Counted from the stretch's first letter, positions 41,492 to 50,782 are shown. The stretch is 64,000 nt of DNA from Agromyces cerinus subsp. cerinus (GCF_900142065.1 NZ_FSRJ01000006.1:1-64000), one strand, 5' to 3'. Numbers and translations: made by a program. Notes: generated by a model not told the origin, from the sequence alone.

Positions 41492-42295
41492 TCAGGCGCC
41501 GAAGAACCCGACCGCCGCTTCGCGGAACACCCGCGAGCCGGGCGCGTTGAAGTGGTGCCGCGACGGCAGTTCGACGAAGGTACCGTTCGGCGTCGCGCGA
41601 GCGAGCAGCTTCGACTGCGCGAGGATCGCGTCTTCGCTGCCGGTGGCGAACAGGATCGGCTGCAGCGGCGGGTGCGCGACGTCGGGATCGGCGTCGCCGA
41701 GCCGCATGCCCTCGGCGAGCGCGACGAGCGCACGCAGGTCGTTGCCGGCCACCCGCTCGGCGAGGGTCACGTAGTTGCGGGTCACCGGATCGGTGACGGG
41801 GGTGCCGTGCTCGGCGAACGCCCGTGCCTCCGCGATCTGCAGCCGAGCGAGCGGCCGCCCGTCGGGGATGCCGCCGAGCACGGCACGCTCGACGTGGTCG
41901 GGCACCTGTACCGCGACCTGCCAGCCCACGCGCGCGCCGAGCGAGTAGCCGGCGTACAGCACGGAGTCGAGCAGGTAGGTGTCGAGCACGGTGGTGATGT
42001 CGTCGACGAAGGCGTCCATGCCGTAGGCGGATGCCTCGTGGGGCTTGTCACTGGCACCGTGGCCGCGCTGGTCGATGCCGAGCACGCGGTATCCCGCGCG
42101 AGTGAGGTCGCGCACCCACCCCGTGCTCACCCAGTTGTCGCGGCAGCTCGACGCGAAGCCGTGCACGCAGAGCACCGTCGGCGCGTCCTCTTCGCCCCAG
42201 AGGTAGGTCGCGATGCGGATGCCGTCGCCCGACATCACGTACTGCGGCGAGGGCATCTCGGTGAGGGCGGGGAGCGCGGCATCCATGTCTGCCAT
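41492..42295 (-). CDS. Alpha/beta hydrolase
   Basis: The 267-residue protein is a classical alpha/beta hydrolase: oxyanion loop VLCVHGFASSCRDNW near residue 41, GIDQRGHGASDKP near 74, nucleophile elbow AGYSLGARVGW near 114 (Ser in GYSLG), and a C-terminal His in SRHHFNAPGSR. It has no signal peptide. The substrate is likely a small ester or similar molecule but cannot be specified. AGGACGAGAGA immediately before the ATG at 42295 decides the start over the longer frame to 42475. Confidence 0.87.
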   Translation of the reverse strand: MADMDAALPALTEMPSPQYVMSGDGIRIATYLWGEEDAPTVLCVHGFASSCRDNWVSTGWVRDLTRAGYRVLGIDQRGHGASDKPHEASAYGMDAFVDDITTVLDTYLLDSVLYAGYSLGARVGWQVAVQVPDHVERAVLGGIPDGRPLARLQIAEARAFAEHGTPVTDPVTRNYVTLAERVAGNDLRALVALAEGMRLGDADPDVAHPPLQPILFATGSEDAILAQSKLLARATPNGTFVELPSRHHFNAPGSRVFREAAVGFFGA

Positions 42296-42396
42296 TCTCT
42301 CGTCCTGCGAGCGGATGTCACGGAGCGGAGCCGCCTCGGCCGAAGGTACGAGCCGGGTCGGGCCGATCGCCCGATGTCGCACCGGCCCATTCCCAC

Positions 42397-42402
42397 GAGC
42401 AT
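42397..42402 (+). promoter_or_regulatory. -10-like GAGCAT, 6 nt before the ATG at 42409
   Basis: GAGCAT-CGGGGC-ATG; a weak hexamer but with the recurring 6-nt spacing and no ribosome binding site. Confidence 0.3.
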
Positions 42403-42408
42403 CGGGGC

Positions 42409-43116
42409 ATGACCGAAGCATCCGCTCGCCCAACCGTGTCGCGCACGGCACCCAGCCGCCGGGAGTGGCTCGCACCCGTCGGCCTCATCCTCCTGAGCCT
42501 CGTGCCGGTCTTCGCCGGCAGCATGCGGCTCACCGAACTCGCGAGCGACCCGGCCGTGACGGCCGACAACGCGCGGTTCGTCGTCTTCCCGGCACCGGTC
42601 GTCGTGCACATCGTCGGCGCGACCGTCTTCGCGCTGCTCGGCGCCCTGCAGTTCGCACCGTCGCTGCGTCGTCATCGCTGGCACCGCATCTCGGGGCGCA
42701 TCGTCGCCCCCGCCGGTCTTCTCGCCGCCCTCTCGGGCCTGTGGCTGACGGCCTTCTCCGAGCTGCCCGCCTCCGATGGGCAGGCCCTCGCCGTCATCCG
42801 ACTCGTGTTCGGCACCGCCATGGCCGCGAGCATCGTCGTCGCGTTCGCGGCCGTGCGGCGCGGCGACATCCGCAGGCACAGCGCCTGGATGACGCGGGGC
42901 TACGCGATCGGCCTGGCCGCAGGCACGCAGGTGTTCACGATGCTCCCGTGGTTCCTGCTGTTCGGCGTGCCCGACGTGAACGTGCGCGCCGCGCTCATGG
43001 CCGCCGGCTGGCTGATCAACCTCGCCGTCGCCGAGCTCGTCATCCGGCGCCGCGACGCCCGCGGCATGTTCCGTCCTTCCGGCCGATCCGCCCGTGCCGC
43101 TGCCGTCCTACGATGA
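42409..43116 (+). CDS. DUF2306 family membrane protein
   Basis: The 235-residue protein has six hydrophobic segments and the DUF2306 pattern: an early VVVHIVGATVFALLGALQFA (His in the helix), LRRHRWHRISGRIV after it, and RRGDIRRHSAWMTRGYAIGL in the second half. The spaced His and Arg residues on helix ends suggest a heme-like or proton-carrying membrane fold, but the family has no assigned function. It is followed after 4 bp by a two-component system that may be cotranscribed, although a separate leaderless promoter precedes the kinase gene. Confidence 0.85.
   Translation: MTEASARPTVSRTAPSRREWLAPVGLILLSLVPVFAGSMRLTELASDPAVTADNARFVVFPAPVVVHIVGATVFALLGALQFAPSLRRHRWHRISGRIVAPAGLLAALSGLWLTAFSELPASDGQALAVIRLVFGTAMAASIVVAFAAVRRGDIRRHSAWMTRGYAIGLAAGTQVFTMLPWFLLFGVPDVNVRAALMAAGWLINLAVAELVIRRRDARGMFRPSGRSARAAAVLR
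43109..43114 (+). promoter_or_regulatory. -10 box TACGAT, 6 nt before the ATG at 43121
   Basis: TACGAT-GAGGGC-ATG; the box lies inside the last codons of the DUF2306 gene. Confidence 0.45.
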
Positions 43117-43120
43117 GGGC

Positions 43121-44275
43121 ATGACGAGCCCCGTCCGCTCGCTGTGGGACGCGCCGGCCGCGTCGCCGCCGCCGCCCCGCCGCGTCTGGCGCGATTGGGT
43201 GCTGGTGGCGGTCATCCCGCCGCTCGTGCTGCTCGAGGCGTCGCTGCGCGCCGACGTGGCCTGGCGCTGGCTCTGGGCCGTCGTGCTCATCGCCCTCGTG
43301 CCGACCCTGCTCTGGCGGCGCACCCGTCCGCTGCTCATGCTCGCCATCGCCTTCGGCACGGGTGCGGTCGTCGCCGTGGCGACGGGCGGCGACCCGCAGC
43401 TCGCCGCGACCGCCTACATGCTCGTGCTCGTCTACGCCGCGTTCCGATGGGGCGACGGCCGGGCGCGCATCGTCGGCGCAGTCCTCCTCGTCGCCTCGAC
43501 GACGCTCTCCCTCGCGTTCGGACCGATGACGCTCACCGACCTCGTCGGCGGCACCGCCGTGCTCGTCGCCACCATCTCGCTCGGCGCGGCCTTCCGTTGG
43601 CGGGCCGGCTCCCGCGCCCGTGAGCTCGACCGGGTGAAGGTCGACGAGCGCGAGCAGCTCGCACGCGACCTGCACGACACCGTGGCGCACCACGTCTCGG
43701 CGATCGCGATCCAGGCGCAGGCGGGCACGGCGCTCGCGGCCACCGACCCCGATGCCGCCATCGCGGTGCTGCGCACCATCGAGGGAGAGGCCTCGCGCAC
43801 ACTCGCCGAGATGCGCTCGATCGTGCGGGTGCTGCGCCGAGCGGATGCCGCCGAGCTCGCGCCCGGGCCGGGCCTCGGCGATCTCGGCGGACTCGCATCG
43901 ACGGGCGCCTCCGCGGCCGGTGCCGCTGCGACCGACGCGCCGCTCGTCGTGGTGCAGGTCACCGGCGATGCCGAGTCCGTGCCGCCCACGATCGGCGCGG
44001 CCGTCTACCGCATGGCCCAGGAGTCGGTCACGAACGCCCGGCGCCATGCGCGCAGGGCCACTCGCGTCGAGGTGCTCGTGCGGGTCGATGCCGCCGGCAT
44101 CCGGCTCGACGTGCACGACGACGGCGGCCCCGTGGCATCCGCCGCCGCCGGCTTCGGCATCATCGGCATGGTCGAGCGCGCGACGCTGCTCGGCGGCACC
44201 TGCTCGGCCGGCCCCGCGCCCGAGAGCGGCTGGACCGTGACCGCGGCACTCCCCCGCAGCGGGTGGTCGACATGA
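43121..44275 (+). CDS. Sensor histidine kinase, NarL-system (HisKA_3) type
   Basis: The 384-residue kinase has an N-terminal membrane domain of about five helices (residues 25-158) with almost no extracellular loops, suggesting that it senses membrane or intramembrane signals. The HisKA_3 phosphoacceptor box is RDLHDTVAHHVSAI, with His185, and the ATPase domain shows AQESVTNARRHA (N box), DVHDDGGP (G1) and GFGIIGMVERATLL (G2). It should phosphorylate the response regulator encoded immediately after it. The stimulus is not evident. Confidence 0.92.
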   Translation: MTSPVRSLWDAPAASPPPPRRVWRDWVLVAVIPPLVLLEASLRADVAWRWLWAVVLIALVPTLLWRRTRPLLMLAIAFGTGAVVAVATGGDPQLAATAYMLVLVYAAFRWGDGRARIVGAVLLVASTTLSLAFGPMTLTDLVGGTAVLVATISLGAAFRWRAGSRARELDRVKVDEREQLARDLHDTVAHHVSAIAIQAQAGTALAATDPDAAIAVLRTIEGEASRTLAEMRSIVRVLRRADAAELAPGPGLGDLGGLASTGASAAGAAATDAPLVVVQVTGDAESVPPTIGAAVYRMAQESVTNARRHARRATRVEVLVRVDAAGIRLDVHDDGGPVASAAAGFGIIGMVERATLLGGTCSAGPAPESGWTVTAALPRSGWST

Positions 44276-44946
44276 CCGTGCGCGTGCTGATCGCCGACGA
44301 CCAGGAGCTCGTGCGGGCGGGGCTCCGGGTGCTCCTCGACACGCAGCCCGACATCGAGGTGATCGCCGAGGCCGCCGACGGCGCCGAGGCGATCGCCCTC
44401 GCACGGCGGCTGCGGCCCGACGTGTGCCTCCTCGACATCCGCATGCCGGGCACCGACGGCCTCGAGGCGACTCGGGCGATCGCCGGTCCGGATGTCGCGG
44501 AGCCGATCCCGGTCGTCGTGATCACGACCTTCGACCTCGACGAGTACGTCTACGCGGCGCTGCGGGCCGGAGCTCGAGGGTTCCTCCTGAAGGACGCCGG
44601 CCCGGCGATGCTCGCCGAGGCCGTGCACGCCGCCGCTCGCGGCGACGCCCTCATCGCGCCCAACGTGACCGTGCGGCTGCTCGAGGCGTTCGCCGGGTCG
44701 GAGCCCGCCGACCCGCGGGTCGCCGCGCGTTCCGTCGCTCCCGTCGAGCCGCTCACCGGCCGCGAGCACGAGGTGCTCGCAGCCGTCGCCCGCGGCCTCG
44801 GCAACACCGAGATCGCCGGCGAGCTGCACATCTCGCTCAGCACCGTGAAGACGCACATCGCGAGCCTCATGACGAAGCTCGGCGCGCGCAACCGCGTCGA
44901 GCTCGCGATCTGGGCACTCGGCGAAGGCCGCAGTCGTCGCGATTGA
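44272..44946 (+). CDS. NarL/FixJ-type response regulator
   Basis: The 224-residue protein has a receiver domain (VLIADDQELVRAGLRVLLD, phosphoacceptor Asp55 in VCLLDIRMPG, switch Thr in VVITTFD, Lys in FLLKDAG) and a C-terminal LuxR helix-turn-helix: LTGREHEVLAAVARGLGN, then STVKTHIASLMTKLGARNRV. The ATG overlaps the kinase stop (ATGA). The pair probably controls genes outside or just next to this locus; no target is visible here. Confidence 0.93.
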   Translation: MTVRVLIADDQELVRAGLRVLLDTQPDIEVIAEAADGAEAIALARRLRPDVCLLDIRMPGTDGLEATRAIAGPDVAEPIPVVVITTFDLDEYVYAALRAGARGFLLKDAGPAMLAEAVHAAARGDALIAPNVTVRLLEAFAGSEPADPRVAARSVAPVEPLTGREHEVLAAVARGLGNTEIAGELHISLSTVKTHIASLMTKLGARNRVELAIWALGEGRSRRD

Positions 44947-44969
44947 GGCCTTCGGGCAGGGGTGCGGGG

Positions 44970-45473
44970 TCAGCCCTGGAAGTCCTCGGGATCCACGTCC
45001 TCGAGGAATCGCTTGAACTCGTCGAGCCGCTCCTCGTCACCCGTCTCGGTGCCGAAGTCGACCAGCTCCGCCGGGACGCCGGCCACCTCCAGCACGTCCT
45101 CGGCGACCCAGATCGTCGCGTCCGCGCGCAGGGCGAGCGCGATGGCATCCGACGGCCGGGAATCGATGGTCTGCGGTCCCGAAGGGGTGGTGAGCGAGAT
45201 CTCTGCGAAGAACGTGCCCTCGTCGATGCGGGTCAGGTCCACCCGTTGGAGCTCGGCCCCGACGGCGGCGAACAGCGTGACGATGAGGTCGTGCGACAGC
45301 GGCCGGGGCGCCTGCCGCCCCTCGAGGGCGATGAGGATCGACGTGGCCTCCTGCGAGCCGATCCAGACCGGCAGCACGAGCCCGGTTCCCGTCTCCTCGT
45401 GCAGGGGTTTCAGCAGCACGAGACTGCGTTGCAGGGAATCGAGCGCGATTCCGAGGACCCGGACCTGGACCAC
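44970..45473 (-). CDS. Bifunctional nuclease family protein
   Basis: The 167-residue protein matches the BFN domain: VVQVRVLGIALDS at the start, LVLPVWIGSQEATSILIALEG near residue 27, SHDLIVTLFAAVGAELQRV near 55, and IDSRPSDAIALALRADATIWVAEDVL near 97. Plant members have DNase and RNase activity; the bacterial role is not well defined. GTG 45473 is chosen because GGGAGGCAA precedes it; an ATG at 45509 would add 12 residues not usual for the family. It converges on the response regulator gene. Confidence 0.87.
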   Translation of the reverse strand: MVQVRVLGIALDSLQRSLVLLKPLHEETGTGLVLPVWIGSQEATSILIALEGRQAPRPLSHDLIVTLFAAVGAELQRVDLTRIDEGTFFAEISLTTPSGPQTIDSRPSDAIALALRADATIWVAEDVLEVAGVPAELVDFGTETGDEERLDEFKRFLEDVDPEDFQG

Positions 45474-45593
45474 TTGCCTCCCCCTGACGATCGGGCGTGA
45501 CCCTGCCATCGTACGTCCGGCGCCGCCCGGCCGCCCCGGTGACCGGGCGGCGACACTGAGCGGGCCGTCCACCCGAATCGCGGCATGCCCGAC

Positions 45594-45599
45594 TAGGCT
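45594..45599 (+). promoter_or_regulatory. -10 box TAGGCT for the acyl-CoA dehydrogenase gene
   Basis: TAGGCT lies 37 nt before the ATG at 45637, leaving a short leader that contains GAGGGGAG as ribosome binding site. Confidence 0.4.
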
Positions 45600-45636
45600 C
45601 GGCCTCGGCGGCAGCGAGGAAGAGCCGAGGGGAGCC

Positions 45637-46776
45637 ATGGCGAACGCACTCACCGAAGACCAGATCGCGATCGTCGACGCGGTACGCGAATTCACGGCAG
45701 CCGAGCTCGCCCCGTTCGCGAACGAGCGCGACCAGCTGAAGCAGTTCCCGATCGAGGCGCTCGAGCACGCCGGCCGGCTCGGCCTCGGCGGCATCTACGT
45801 GCGAGACGACGTCGGCGGTTCCGAGCTCGGCCGGTTCACGGCCGCGCTGGTCTTCGAGGAGCTCGCTCGGGGCGACACCACGATCGCGGCCTACCTGTCG
45901 ATCCACAACATGGTCGCATGGATGATCGACCGCTACGGCGACGACGCGCAGCGCGAGCAGTGGCTGCCCTCGCTCACGACGCTCGTGGACCGAGGCAGCT
46001 ACTGCCTCACCGAGCCGTCGGCGGGGTCGGATGCCGCGGCGATCACGACGACCGCCAGGCGCGACGGCGACGAGTACGTGCTGAACGGCGTGAAGCAGTT
46101 CATCTCGGGCGCCGGGTCGTCCGCGGTGTACCTCGTCTTCGCACGCACCGGGGAGCCCGGGTCTCGCGGCATCAGTGCGATCATCGTGCCCGCCGCGGCA
46201 CCCGGTCTCTCATTCGGACCCGACGAGAAGAAGATGGGCTGGAATGCGCAGCCGACGCGCCAGGTCGTGCTCGAGGACGTGCGGGTGCCCGTCGGCAACC
46301 GCCTCGGCGCAGAGGGCGACGGCTTCGCGATCGCGATGTCGGGGCTCGACGGCGGGCGGGTGAACATCGCTGCCTGCTCGATCGGCGGCGCGCAATGGGC
46401 GCTCGACCAGACCCTCCGCTACGTGAAGGAACGCGAGACCTTCGGGCATCCGCTCAGCGACCACCAATCGGTCGTCTTCACCCTCGCCGACATGGCCACC
46501 GACCTCCATGCCGCCCGGCTGCTCGTGCACGATGCCGCCGAGGCGATCGATGCCAAGAGCCCCGATGCCACCTCGAGGTGCGCGATGGCGAAGCGGTTCG
46601 CGACCGACGCCGCGTTCACGGCCGCGAACAGCGCCCTGCAGCTGCACGGCGGCTACGGCTACCTCTCGGAGTACGGCATCGAGCGGGTCGTGCGCGACCT
46701 GCGCGTGCACCAGATCCTCGAGGGCACGAACGAGATCATGCGCATGATCGTCGGCCGGCGACTGCTCGGCCGCTGA
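45637..46776 (+). CDS. Acyl-CoA dehydrogenase, ordinary length
   Basis: The 379-residue flavoprotein follows the standard acyl-CoA dehydrogenase layout: N-terminal helices to residue 120, CLTEPSAGSDAAAITTTARR (FAD/acyl loop) near 124, a beta domain, and C-terminal helices with LQLHGGYGYLSEYGIERVVRDLRVHQILEGTNEIMRMI-type closing motif; the catalytic Glu is expected in the EGTNE segment near residue 365. It would oxidise a short- or branched-chain acyl-CoA and hand electrons to the ETF encoded nearby at 49009-50782. It converges on the TetR gene. Confidence 0.92.
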   Translation: MANALTEDQIAIVDAVREFTAAELAPFANERDQLKQFPIEALEHAGRLGLGGIYVRDDVGGSELGRFTAALVFEELARGDTTIAAYLSIHNMVAWMIDRYGDDAQREQWLPSLTTLVDRGSYCLTEPSAGSDAAAITTTARRDGDEYVLNGVKQFISGAGSSAVYLVFARTGEPGSRGISAIIVPAAAPGLSFGPDEKKMGWNAQPTRQVVLEDVRVPVGNRLGAEGDGFAIAMSGLDGGRVNIAACSIGGAQWALDQTLRYVKERETFGHPLSDHQSVVFTLADMATDLHAARLLVHDAAEAIDAKSPDATSRCAMAKRFATDAAFTAANSALQLHGGYGYLSEYGIERVVRDLRVHQILEGTNEIMRMIVGRRLLGR

Positions 46777-46779
46777 CGC

Positions 46780-46818
46780 GAGCCCCGGGCTCCTGCGCAC
46801 CCGCGCACCCGCGCACCC
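46780..46818. repeat. Small hairpin plus three tandem copies of GCGCACCC
   Basis: GAGCC-CCG-GGCTC (46780-46792) is followed by GCGCACCC three times (46795-46818), between the convergent genes ending at 46776 and 46836. The hairpin may help termination; the octamer repeat has no evident role. Confidence 0.6.
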
Positions 46819-46835
46819 GCGCGGCGCGCCGTACC

Positions 46836-47426
46836 TCAGCCCTCGACCGTGAGCATCCCGTGGTGCAGCAGGTCGAGGTAGTTCTCGCTGATGCTCGCCG
46901 CCGTGTGGCTGCCGCCGGGGCGGAACCAGAACACCGTCGACCACACCGCGTCACGGATGAACCGGAACGCGAGGCGGGGATCGATCGTGTCGCGGAACAC
47001 GCCGGTGGCCTGCCCCTCCATGATCTGCTCGAGCCAGAGCTCCTCGATGCGCACCGCCCCGTCGGCGAGGAACTCGAACCCGGGCTGGGTCATGAGGAAC
47101 CCGGTCTCGTTCTGATAGATGCGCACGTCGTCGGGCCGCTGCTCGATCGTGAGGAAGGCGTGCTCGATCAGCTGGTCGAGGCGCGCTCGTGCACTGCCCC
47201 CGCTCGCGGCGATGCGCTCGAACGCCGAGAGCGTGTCGTGCTGGAACCCGTGCAGGATCTCCTGCAGCACCGCCTCCTTCGAGGCGAAGTGGTGGTAGAG
47301 GCTGCCCGAGAGGATGCCGGCTTCGTCGGCGATGTCGCGCACCGTCGTCGCCGAGTACCCGCGGGCGGCGATGAGCCGTCTCGCGATGACGATGATCTGG
47401 TCGCGCCGTTCGGAACCGTCGCCCAC
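46836..47426 (-). CDS. TetR family regulator, KstR2-like
   Basis: The 196-residue regulator has the TetR DNA-binding domain (RRDQIIVIARRLIAARGYSA, VRDIADEAGILSGSLYHHFA, then SKEAVLQEIL) that closely follows KstR2-type acyl-CoA-responsive repressors. The C-terminal domain (EQRPDDVRIYQNETGFLM, RPGGSHTAASISENYLDLLHHGML) is of the same type. It starts at GTG 47426, 1 bp after the cytochrome b gene stop, so it is the last gene of the etfB-etfA-cytochrome b-tetR operon. The probable operator at 50813-50826 fits the KstR2 consensus exactly, so it would repress its own operon and the divergent acyl-CoA dehydrogenase. Confidence 0.88.
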   Translation of the reverse strand: MGDGSERRDQIIVIARRLIAARGYSATTVRDIADEAGILSGSLYHHFASKEAVLQEILHGFQHDTLSAFERIAASGGSARARLDQLIEHAFLTIEQRPDDVRIYQNETGFLMTQPGFEFLADGAVRIEELWLEQIMEGQATGVFRDTIDPRLAFRFIRDAVWSTVFWFRPGGSHTAASISENYLDLLHHGMLTVEG

Positions 47427-47427
47427 G

Positions 47428-49002
47428 TCAGCGCCCGCTGACCTTGCCGAAGAGGCGGGCGATCGGCGCCAGCACGAGCGGGCGCGCGGCGACCCAGACC
47501 GCCGCGATCACCACGAGCGAGGCGACGAAGATCCAGAACCCGGTCCAGTTCACGACGTCCTGGCTCGCGTACATGTGGTTGAGGTTCCGCAGCGCACCGG
47601 TCGCGAACACGAGCCCCACGTGCACGATGATGAACGCCACGAAGTAGAGCATCACCGGGAAGTGCACGGCCCGCGCCCACTCCACCGGGTAGATGCGGTT
47701 CAGCGTCTTCGCGTTCTTCGGCCAGAGGCCCGACATGCGCACGCCCGTGATCGCCGCGAGCGGAGCCGCGATGAAGACGGTGAGGAAGTAGGCGATCTGC
47801 TGCAGGCTGTTGTAGTTCACCCAGCCGTTCTCGGTCGGCCAGTCGAGCGAGAGGTACTGCAGCAGCGCCGACAGCGCGTTCGGGAAGACCTCCCAGCTGG
47901 TCGGCACGATGCGCATCCACTGGCCGGTCGCGAAGAGGAGCACGACGAACACCGCGCCGTTCACGAGCCACAGGATGTCGAGCGACTGGTGGAACCACAA
48001 CGAGAGGCTGATCTTGCGCTGCGGGTTCCAGCGCGGCGACCAGAACGCGGTCGGCCGCTTCTGCGTGCGCACCTGCAGGCCAGAGCGCATGATCAGCACG
48101 ATCAGGAACACGTTGAAGAAGTGCTGCCAGCCGATCCACGCGGGGATGCCGATGGGCGCGGACTCGGGCAGGTGGTACTCGCCCGGGTAGGCCGCGATGA
48201 AGTCCTGCATCGGTCCCAGGCCGAGCAGCCAGTTCACCACGACCACGACGCCGGTGGCGGCGAGCAGCAGCCCGAACCCGCCGATGAACAGCGCGCCCGC
48301 CCACTCCGCACGCGAGTACGGACCGTACAGCTTCGGCCACGGCTCGGCGGCAGGGCGAGCGGATGCCGCGGCGACCGCGACCGGGCGGCGCGGCGGCTGC
48401 ATCGGGGTGCGCGCCGGCGCCGGCGCCGCCACGGGTGCGGCAACTGCTGCGGCGACCGGTTCGAGGATCGGCTCGGGAGCGACCTCGACGGGGGCCGCGA
48501 CGACGCGCTCGGGCCTCGCGGGCGCCGAACCGGCGGGCGGCCAGGGCTCACCGTCGGGCGTGCGCGGCAGTCCGCGGCGGAGCGCTGCGCCGCCACCGGC
48601 GACCGGCGCGCCGGCGGTGGCACCCGCCGCCGGCGCGAGGTGCGGTTCGGCACGGCCGACGGCCGCTGCGACATCCGATGGCGGGGTCGCCGGCGCCGCG
48701 GCCACCGCCGCGGCCGCTGCGACCGGAGCTGCGGATGCCGGCGGCCAGGGCTCGCCGCCGGGCACGCGCGGCAGCCCGCGTCGCACCCTGTGCGCGGTCG
48801 AGGCGACTGCGACGGCAGCAGCGGCGGCAGGTGCGACGGCGGATGCCGCGGCATCCGCGGTCACCGCGGGAGCGCTCGCCTCGACGACCGGGGCCGGCGC
48901 CGCAGCAGCGGCCGCGACCGCGCTCTCGAACACGGGGGGCCAGGGTTCACCGCCGGCGACGCGGGGCAGGCCCTGCCGCGTCGTGCGCCCGTACGTCGCC
49001 AT
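47428..49002 (-). CDS. Membrane cytochrome b-type protein with EPWPP repeats, in the ETF operon
   Basis: The 524-residue protein has a long Ala/Pro/Val-rich N-terminal half (residues 1-225) carrying three copies of GLPR-xxxGEPWPP (near residues 10, 75 and 140) and a related AAEPWPKLYGPYSR at the junction. The second half is a cytochrome b561/FdnI-like bundle of about five helices with His residues in helices (GWQHFFNVFL, LWFHQSLDILWLV, VHFPVMLYFVAFIIVHVG) that could bind heme. It lies 6 bp after etfA. No ETF:quinone oxidoreductase gene is visible here, so this may link ETF to the respiratory chain; this is inference. The repeats may dock to a partner. Confidence 0.82.
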   Translation of the reverse strand: MATYGRTTRQGLPRVAGGEPWPPVFESAVAAAAAAPAPVVEASAPAVTADAAASAVAPAAAAAVAVASTAHRVRRGLPRVPGGEPWPPASAAPVAAAAAVAAAPATPPSDVAAAVGRAEPHLAPAAGATAGAPVAGGGAALRRGLPRTPDGEPWPPAGSAPARPERVVAAPVEVAPEPILEPVAAAVAAPVAAPAPARTPMQPPRRPVAVAAASARPAAEPWPKLYGPYSRAEWAGALFIGGFGLLLAATGVVVVVNWLLGLGPMQDFIAAYPGEYHLPESAPIGIPAWIGWQHFFNVFLIVLIMRSGLQVRTQKRPTAFWSPRWNPQRKISLSLWFHQSLDILWLVNGAVFVVLLFATGQWMRIVPTSWEVFPNALSALLQYLSLDWPTENGWVNYNSLQQIAYFLTVFIAAPLAAITGVRMSGLWPKNAKTLNRIYPVEWARAVHFPVMLYFVAFIIVHVGLVFATGALRNLNHMYASQDVVNWTGFWIFVASLVVIAAVWVAARPLVLAPIARLFGKVSGR

Positions 49003-49008
49003 CGCGCG

Positions 49009-49995
49009 CTACGCCTTCCGCGACTCGAGCGCGGCGATCAGCTGCGGCACGACGGTGAACAGGTCGCCGACGATGCCGTAGTCGGCGATCTCGAAGATCG
49101 GGGCATCGCCGTCCTTGTTGATCGCGACGATCGTCTTCGCGGTCTGCATGCCGGCGCGATGCTGGATCGCGCCCGAGATGCCGAGCGCGATGTAGAGCTG
49201 CGGCGACACCGAGACACCGGTCTGGCCGACCTGGTGCGACTGCGGGATGTAGCCCGCGTCGACCGCCGCGCGCGACGCGCCGACGGCGGCGCCGAGCACG
49301 TCGGCGAGCTGCTCGACGAGTGCGAACTGGTCTTCGGAGCCGAGCCCGCGACCGCCCGAGACGACCTTCGCCGCACCGCGCAGCTCGGGGCGCGACGACG
49401 CGACGGCCTCTTCTTCGAGCGCGCCGATCTCGGCGGCCTTTCGACCGGATGCCGCGACCGCGAGCCGCTCGATGGAGGCGGGCTGCGCCTCGGCACGGGC
49501 ATCGATCGAGCCCTCGCGCACGGTGATGACGGGCGCACCCCAGGTGACGGCGGAGTCGACGTTGTAGGCGCCGCCGTACACGGAGTGCTTCGCCACGACA
49601 CCCTCGGCATCACGGGCGACGCCGACGGCGTCGACCGCGAGGCCCGAGCGGGAGCGAGCGGCGAAACGGGCGGCGATCTCGCGTCCCTCGATCGAGTTCG
49701 AGACGAGGATCGCGTCGGGCCGCACGAGTTCGGCGGCCGCGGCGAGCGCGTCGGCGCCCGGCACGGTGAGGCCCGAACCGGCGGCGGGGTGCTCGGCGAC
49801 GAGCACGTGCGTCGCGCCGAGCGCGGCGGCATCCGTTGCTGCCTGCTCGCCCTCACCGTCGGCGACGACGAGCAGCGCGACGGGGGTGCCGACCCCGGCT
49901 GCGGCGCCGAGCAGGCCGGCGGCGCTCTTGGAGAGGGCCCCCGACGGCGTGACGTCGAGGAGCACGAGGATCGAGTCTGCGGAGTAGTCAGTCAT
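49009..49995 (-). CDS. etfA: Electron transfer flavoprotein alpha subunit
   Basis: The 328-residue subunit has an N-terminal alpha/beta domain ([20 protein letters not shown]) and the C-terminal FAD-binding domain: [21 protein letters not shown] near residue 208, then [20 protein letters not shown] and [20 protein letters not shown] near 245-280. These are the conserved ETF-alpha motifs that hold FAD. It pairs with EtfB to accept electrons from acyl-CoA dehydrogenases. AAAGGGACC precedes ATG 49995, and etfB ends 10 bp upstream. Confidence 0.94.
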   Translation of the reverse strand: MTDYSADSILVLLDVTPSGALSKSAAGLLGAAAGVGTPVALLVVADGEGEQAATDAAALGATHVLVAEHPAAGSGLTVPGADALAAAAELVRPDAILVSNSIEGREIAARFAARSRSGLAVDAVGVARDAEGVVAKHSVYGGAYNVDSAVTWGAPVITVREGSIDARAEAQPASIERLAVAASGRKAAEIGALEEEAVASSRPELRGAAKVVSGGRGLGSEDQFALVEQLADVLGAAVGASRAAVDAGYIPQSHQVGQTGVSVSPQLYIALGISGAIQHRAGMQTAKTIVAINKDGDAPIFEIADYGIVGDLFTVVPQLIAALESRKA

Positions 49996-50005
49996 CGTGG
50001 TCCCT

Positions 50006-50782
50006 TTACGCGAGCCGGTTCTGGACGAGGTACTCGGCGAGGCGCTCGCCGGCATCACCCTCGTCGACGATCTTGGTGCCCGCCGAGCGGGGCGGCTTCT
50101 CGCCGAGGGAGATCACGATCGAGCGCGACGCCTCGGTGGTCTCGGCGTCGACGCCGAGGTCGGTGAGCGAGAGCGTCTCGAACGGCTTCTTCTTGGCGGC
50201 CATGATGCCCTTGAAGTTCGGGAACCGGGCATCGGGCAGGGCCTCGGTGATCGAGATCACGGCGGGCAGCGACGCCGTGACCTGCATCGTGCCGTGGTCG
50301 GTCGCGCGCTCGCCGCGCAGTTCGGCGCCGTCGATCTCGACCGAGTTCAGGCTCGTCGCGTTCGGCACGTCGAGGAGCTCCGCGATCATGGCCGGCAGCA
50401 CGCCGCCGGAACCGTCGGTCGACTGGTTGCCCGCGATCACGAGGTCGAAGCCGATGCGCTGCAATGCGGCCGCGAGCACCTCCGCGGTGAGGCCGAGGTC
50501 GGCGCCGAGGAGCGCCTCGTCGACGACCTGCACGGCACCCGCCGCGCCCATCGCCAGGCCCTTGCGCACGGTCGCCGCAGCCGACTCGGGCGACATCGAC
50601 AGCACGACGACCTCGGTGTCGGCGTGGGAGTCGGCGTACGCGAGGGCGACCTCGAGCGCTCGCTCGCTGATCTCGTCGAGCACCGTCTCGCTCGCAGCGC
50701 GGTCGGCGAGGCCCGTCTGCAGGTTGAGCTTGCGATCCCCGTACGTGTCGGGGACTTCCTTGACCAGGACGACGATCTTCAT
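50006..50782 (-). CDS. etfB: Electron transfer flavoprotein beta subunit
   Basis: The 258-residue subunit shows the ETF-beta pattern: [45 protein letters not shown] AMP-binding motif near residue 110, and [16 protein letters not shown] near 190, the region that docks to partner dehydrogenases. It binds AMP and completes the ETF heterodimer. AAGGAGCGGA precedes the ATG. It is the first gene of the - operon and faces away from the large acyl-CoA dehydrogenase gene across the KstR2-type operator. Confidence 0.94.
   Translation of the reverse strand: MKIVVLVKEVPDTYGDRKLNLQTGLADRAASETVLDEISERALEVALAYADSHADTEVVVLSMSPESAAATVRKGLAMGAAGAVQVVDEALLGADLGLTAEVLAAALQRIGFDLVIAGNQSTDGSGGVLPAMIAELLDVPNATSLNSVEIDGAELRGERATDHGTMQVTASLPAVISITEALPDARFPNFKGIMAAKKKPFETLSLTDLGVDAETTEASRSIVISLGEKPPRSAGTKIVDEGDAGERLAEYLVQNRLA

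Noticed and set aside
45594..45636. Leaderless start for the acyl-CoA dehydrogenase at 45637
   Set aside because: The TAGGCT box is 37 nt upstream and a good ribosome binding site follows, so this gene has a leader.
48350..49000. N-terminal half of the cytochrome b-type protein as an artefact
   Set aside because: The Ala-rich segment is low in complexity, but the repeated GEPWPP motifs, the lack of a stop and the operon fit support one continuous gene.
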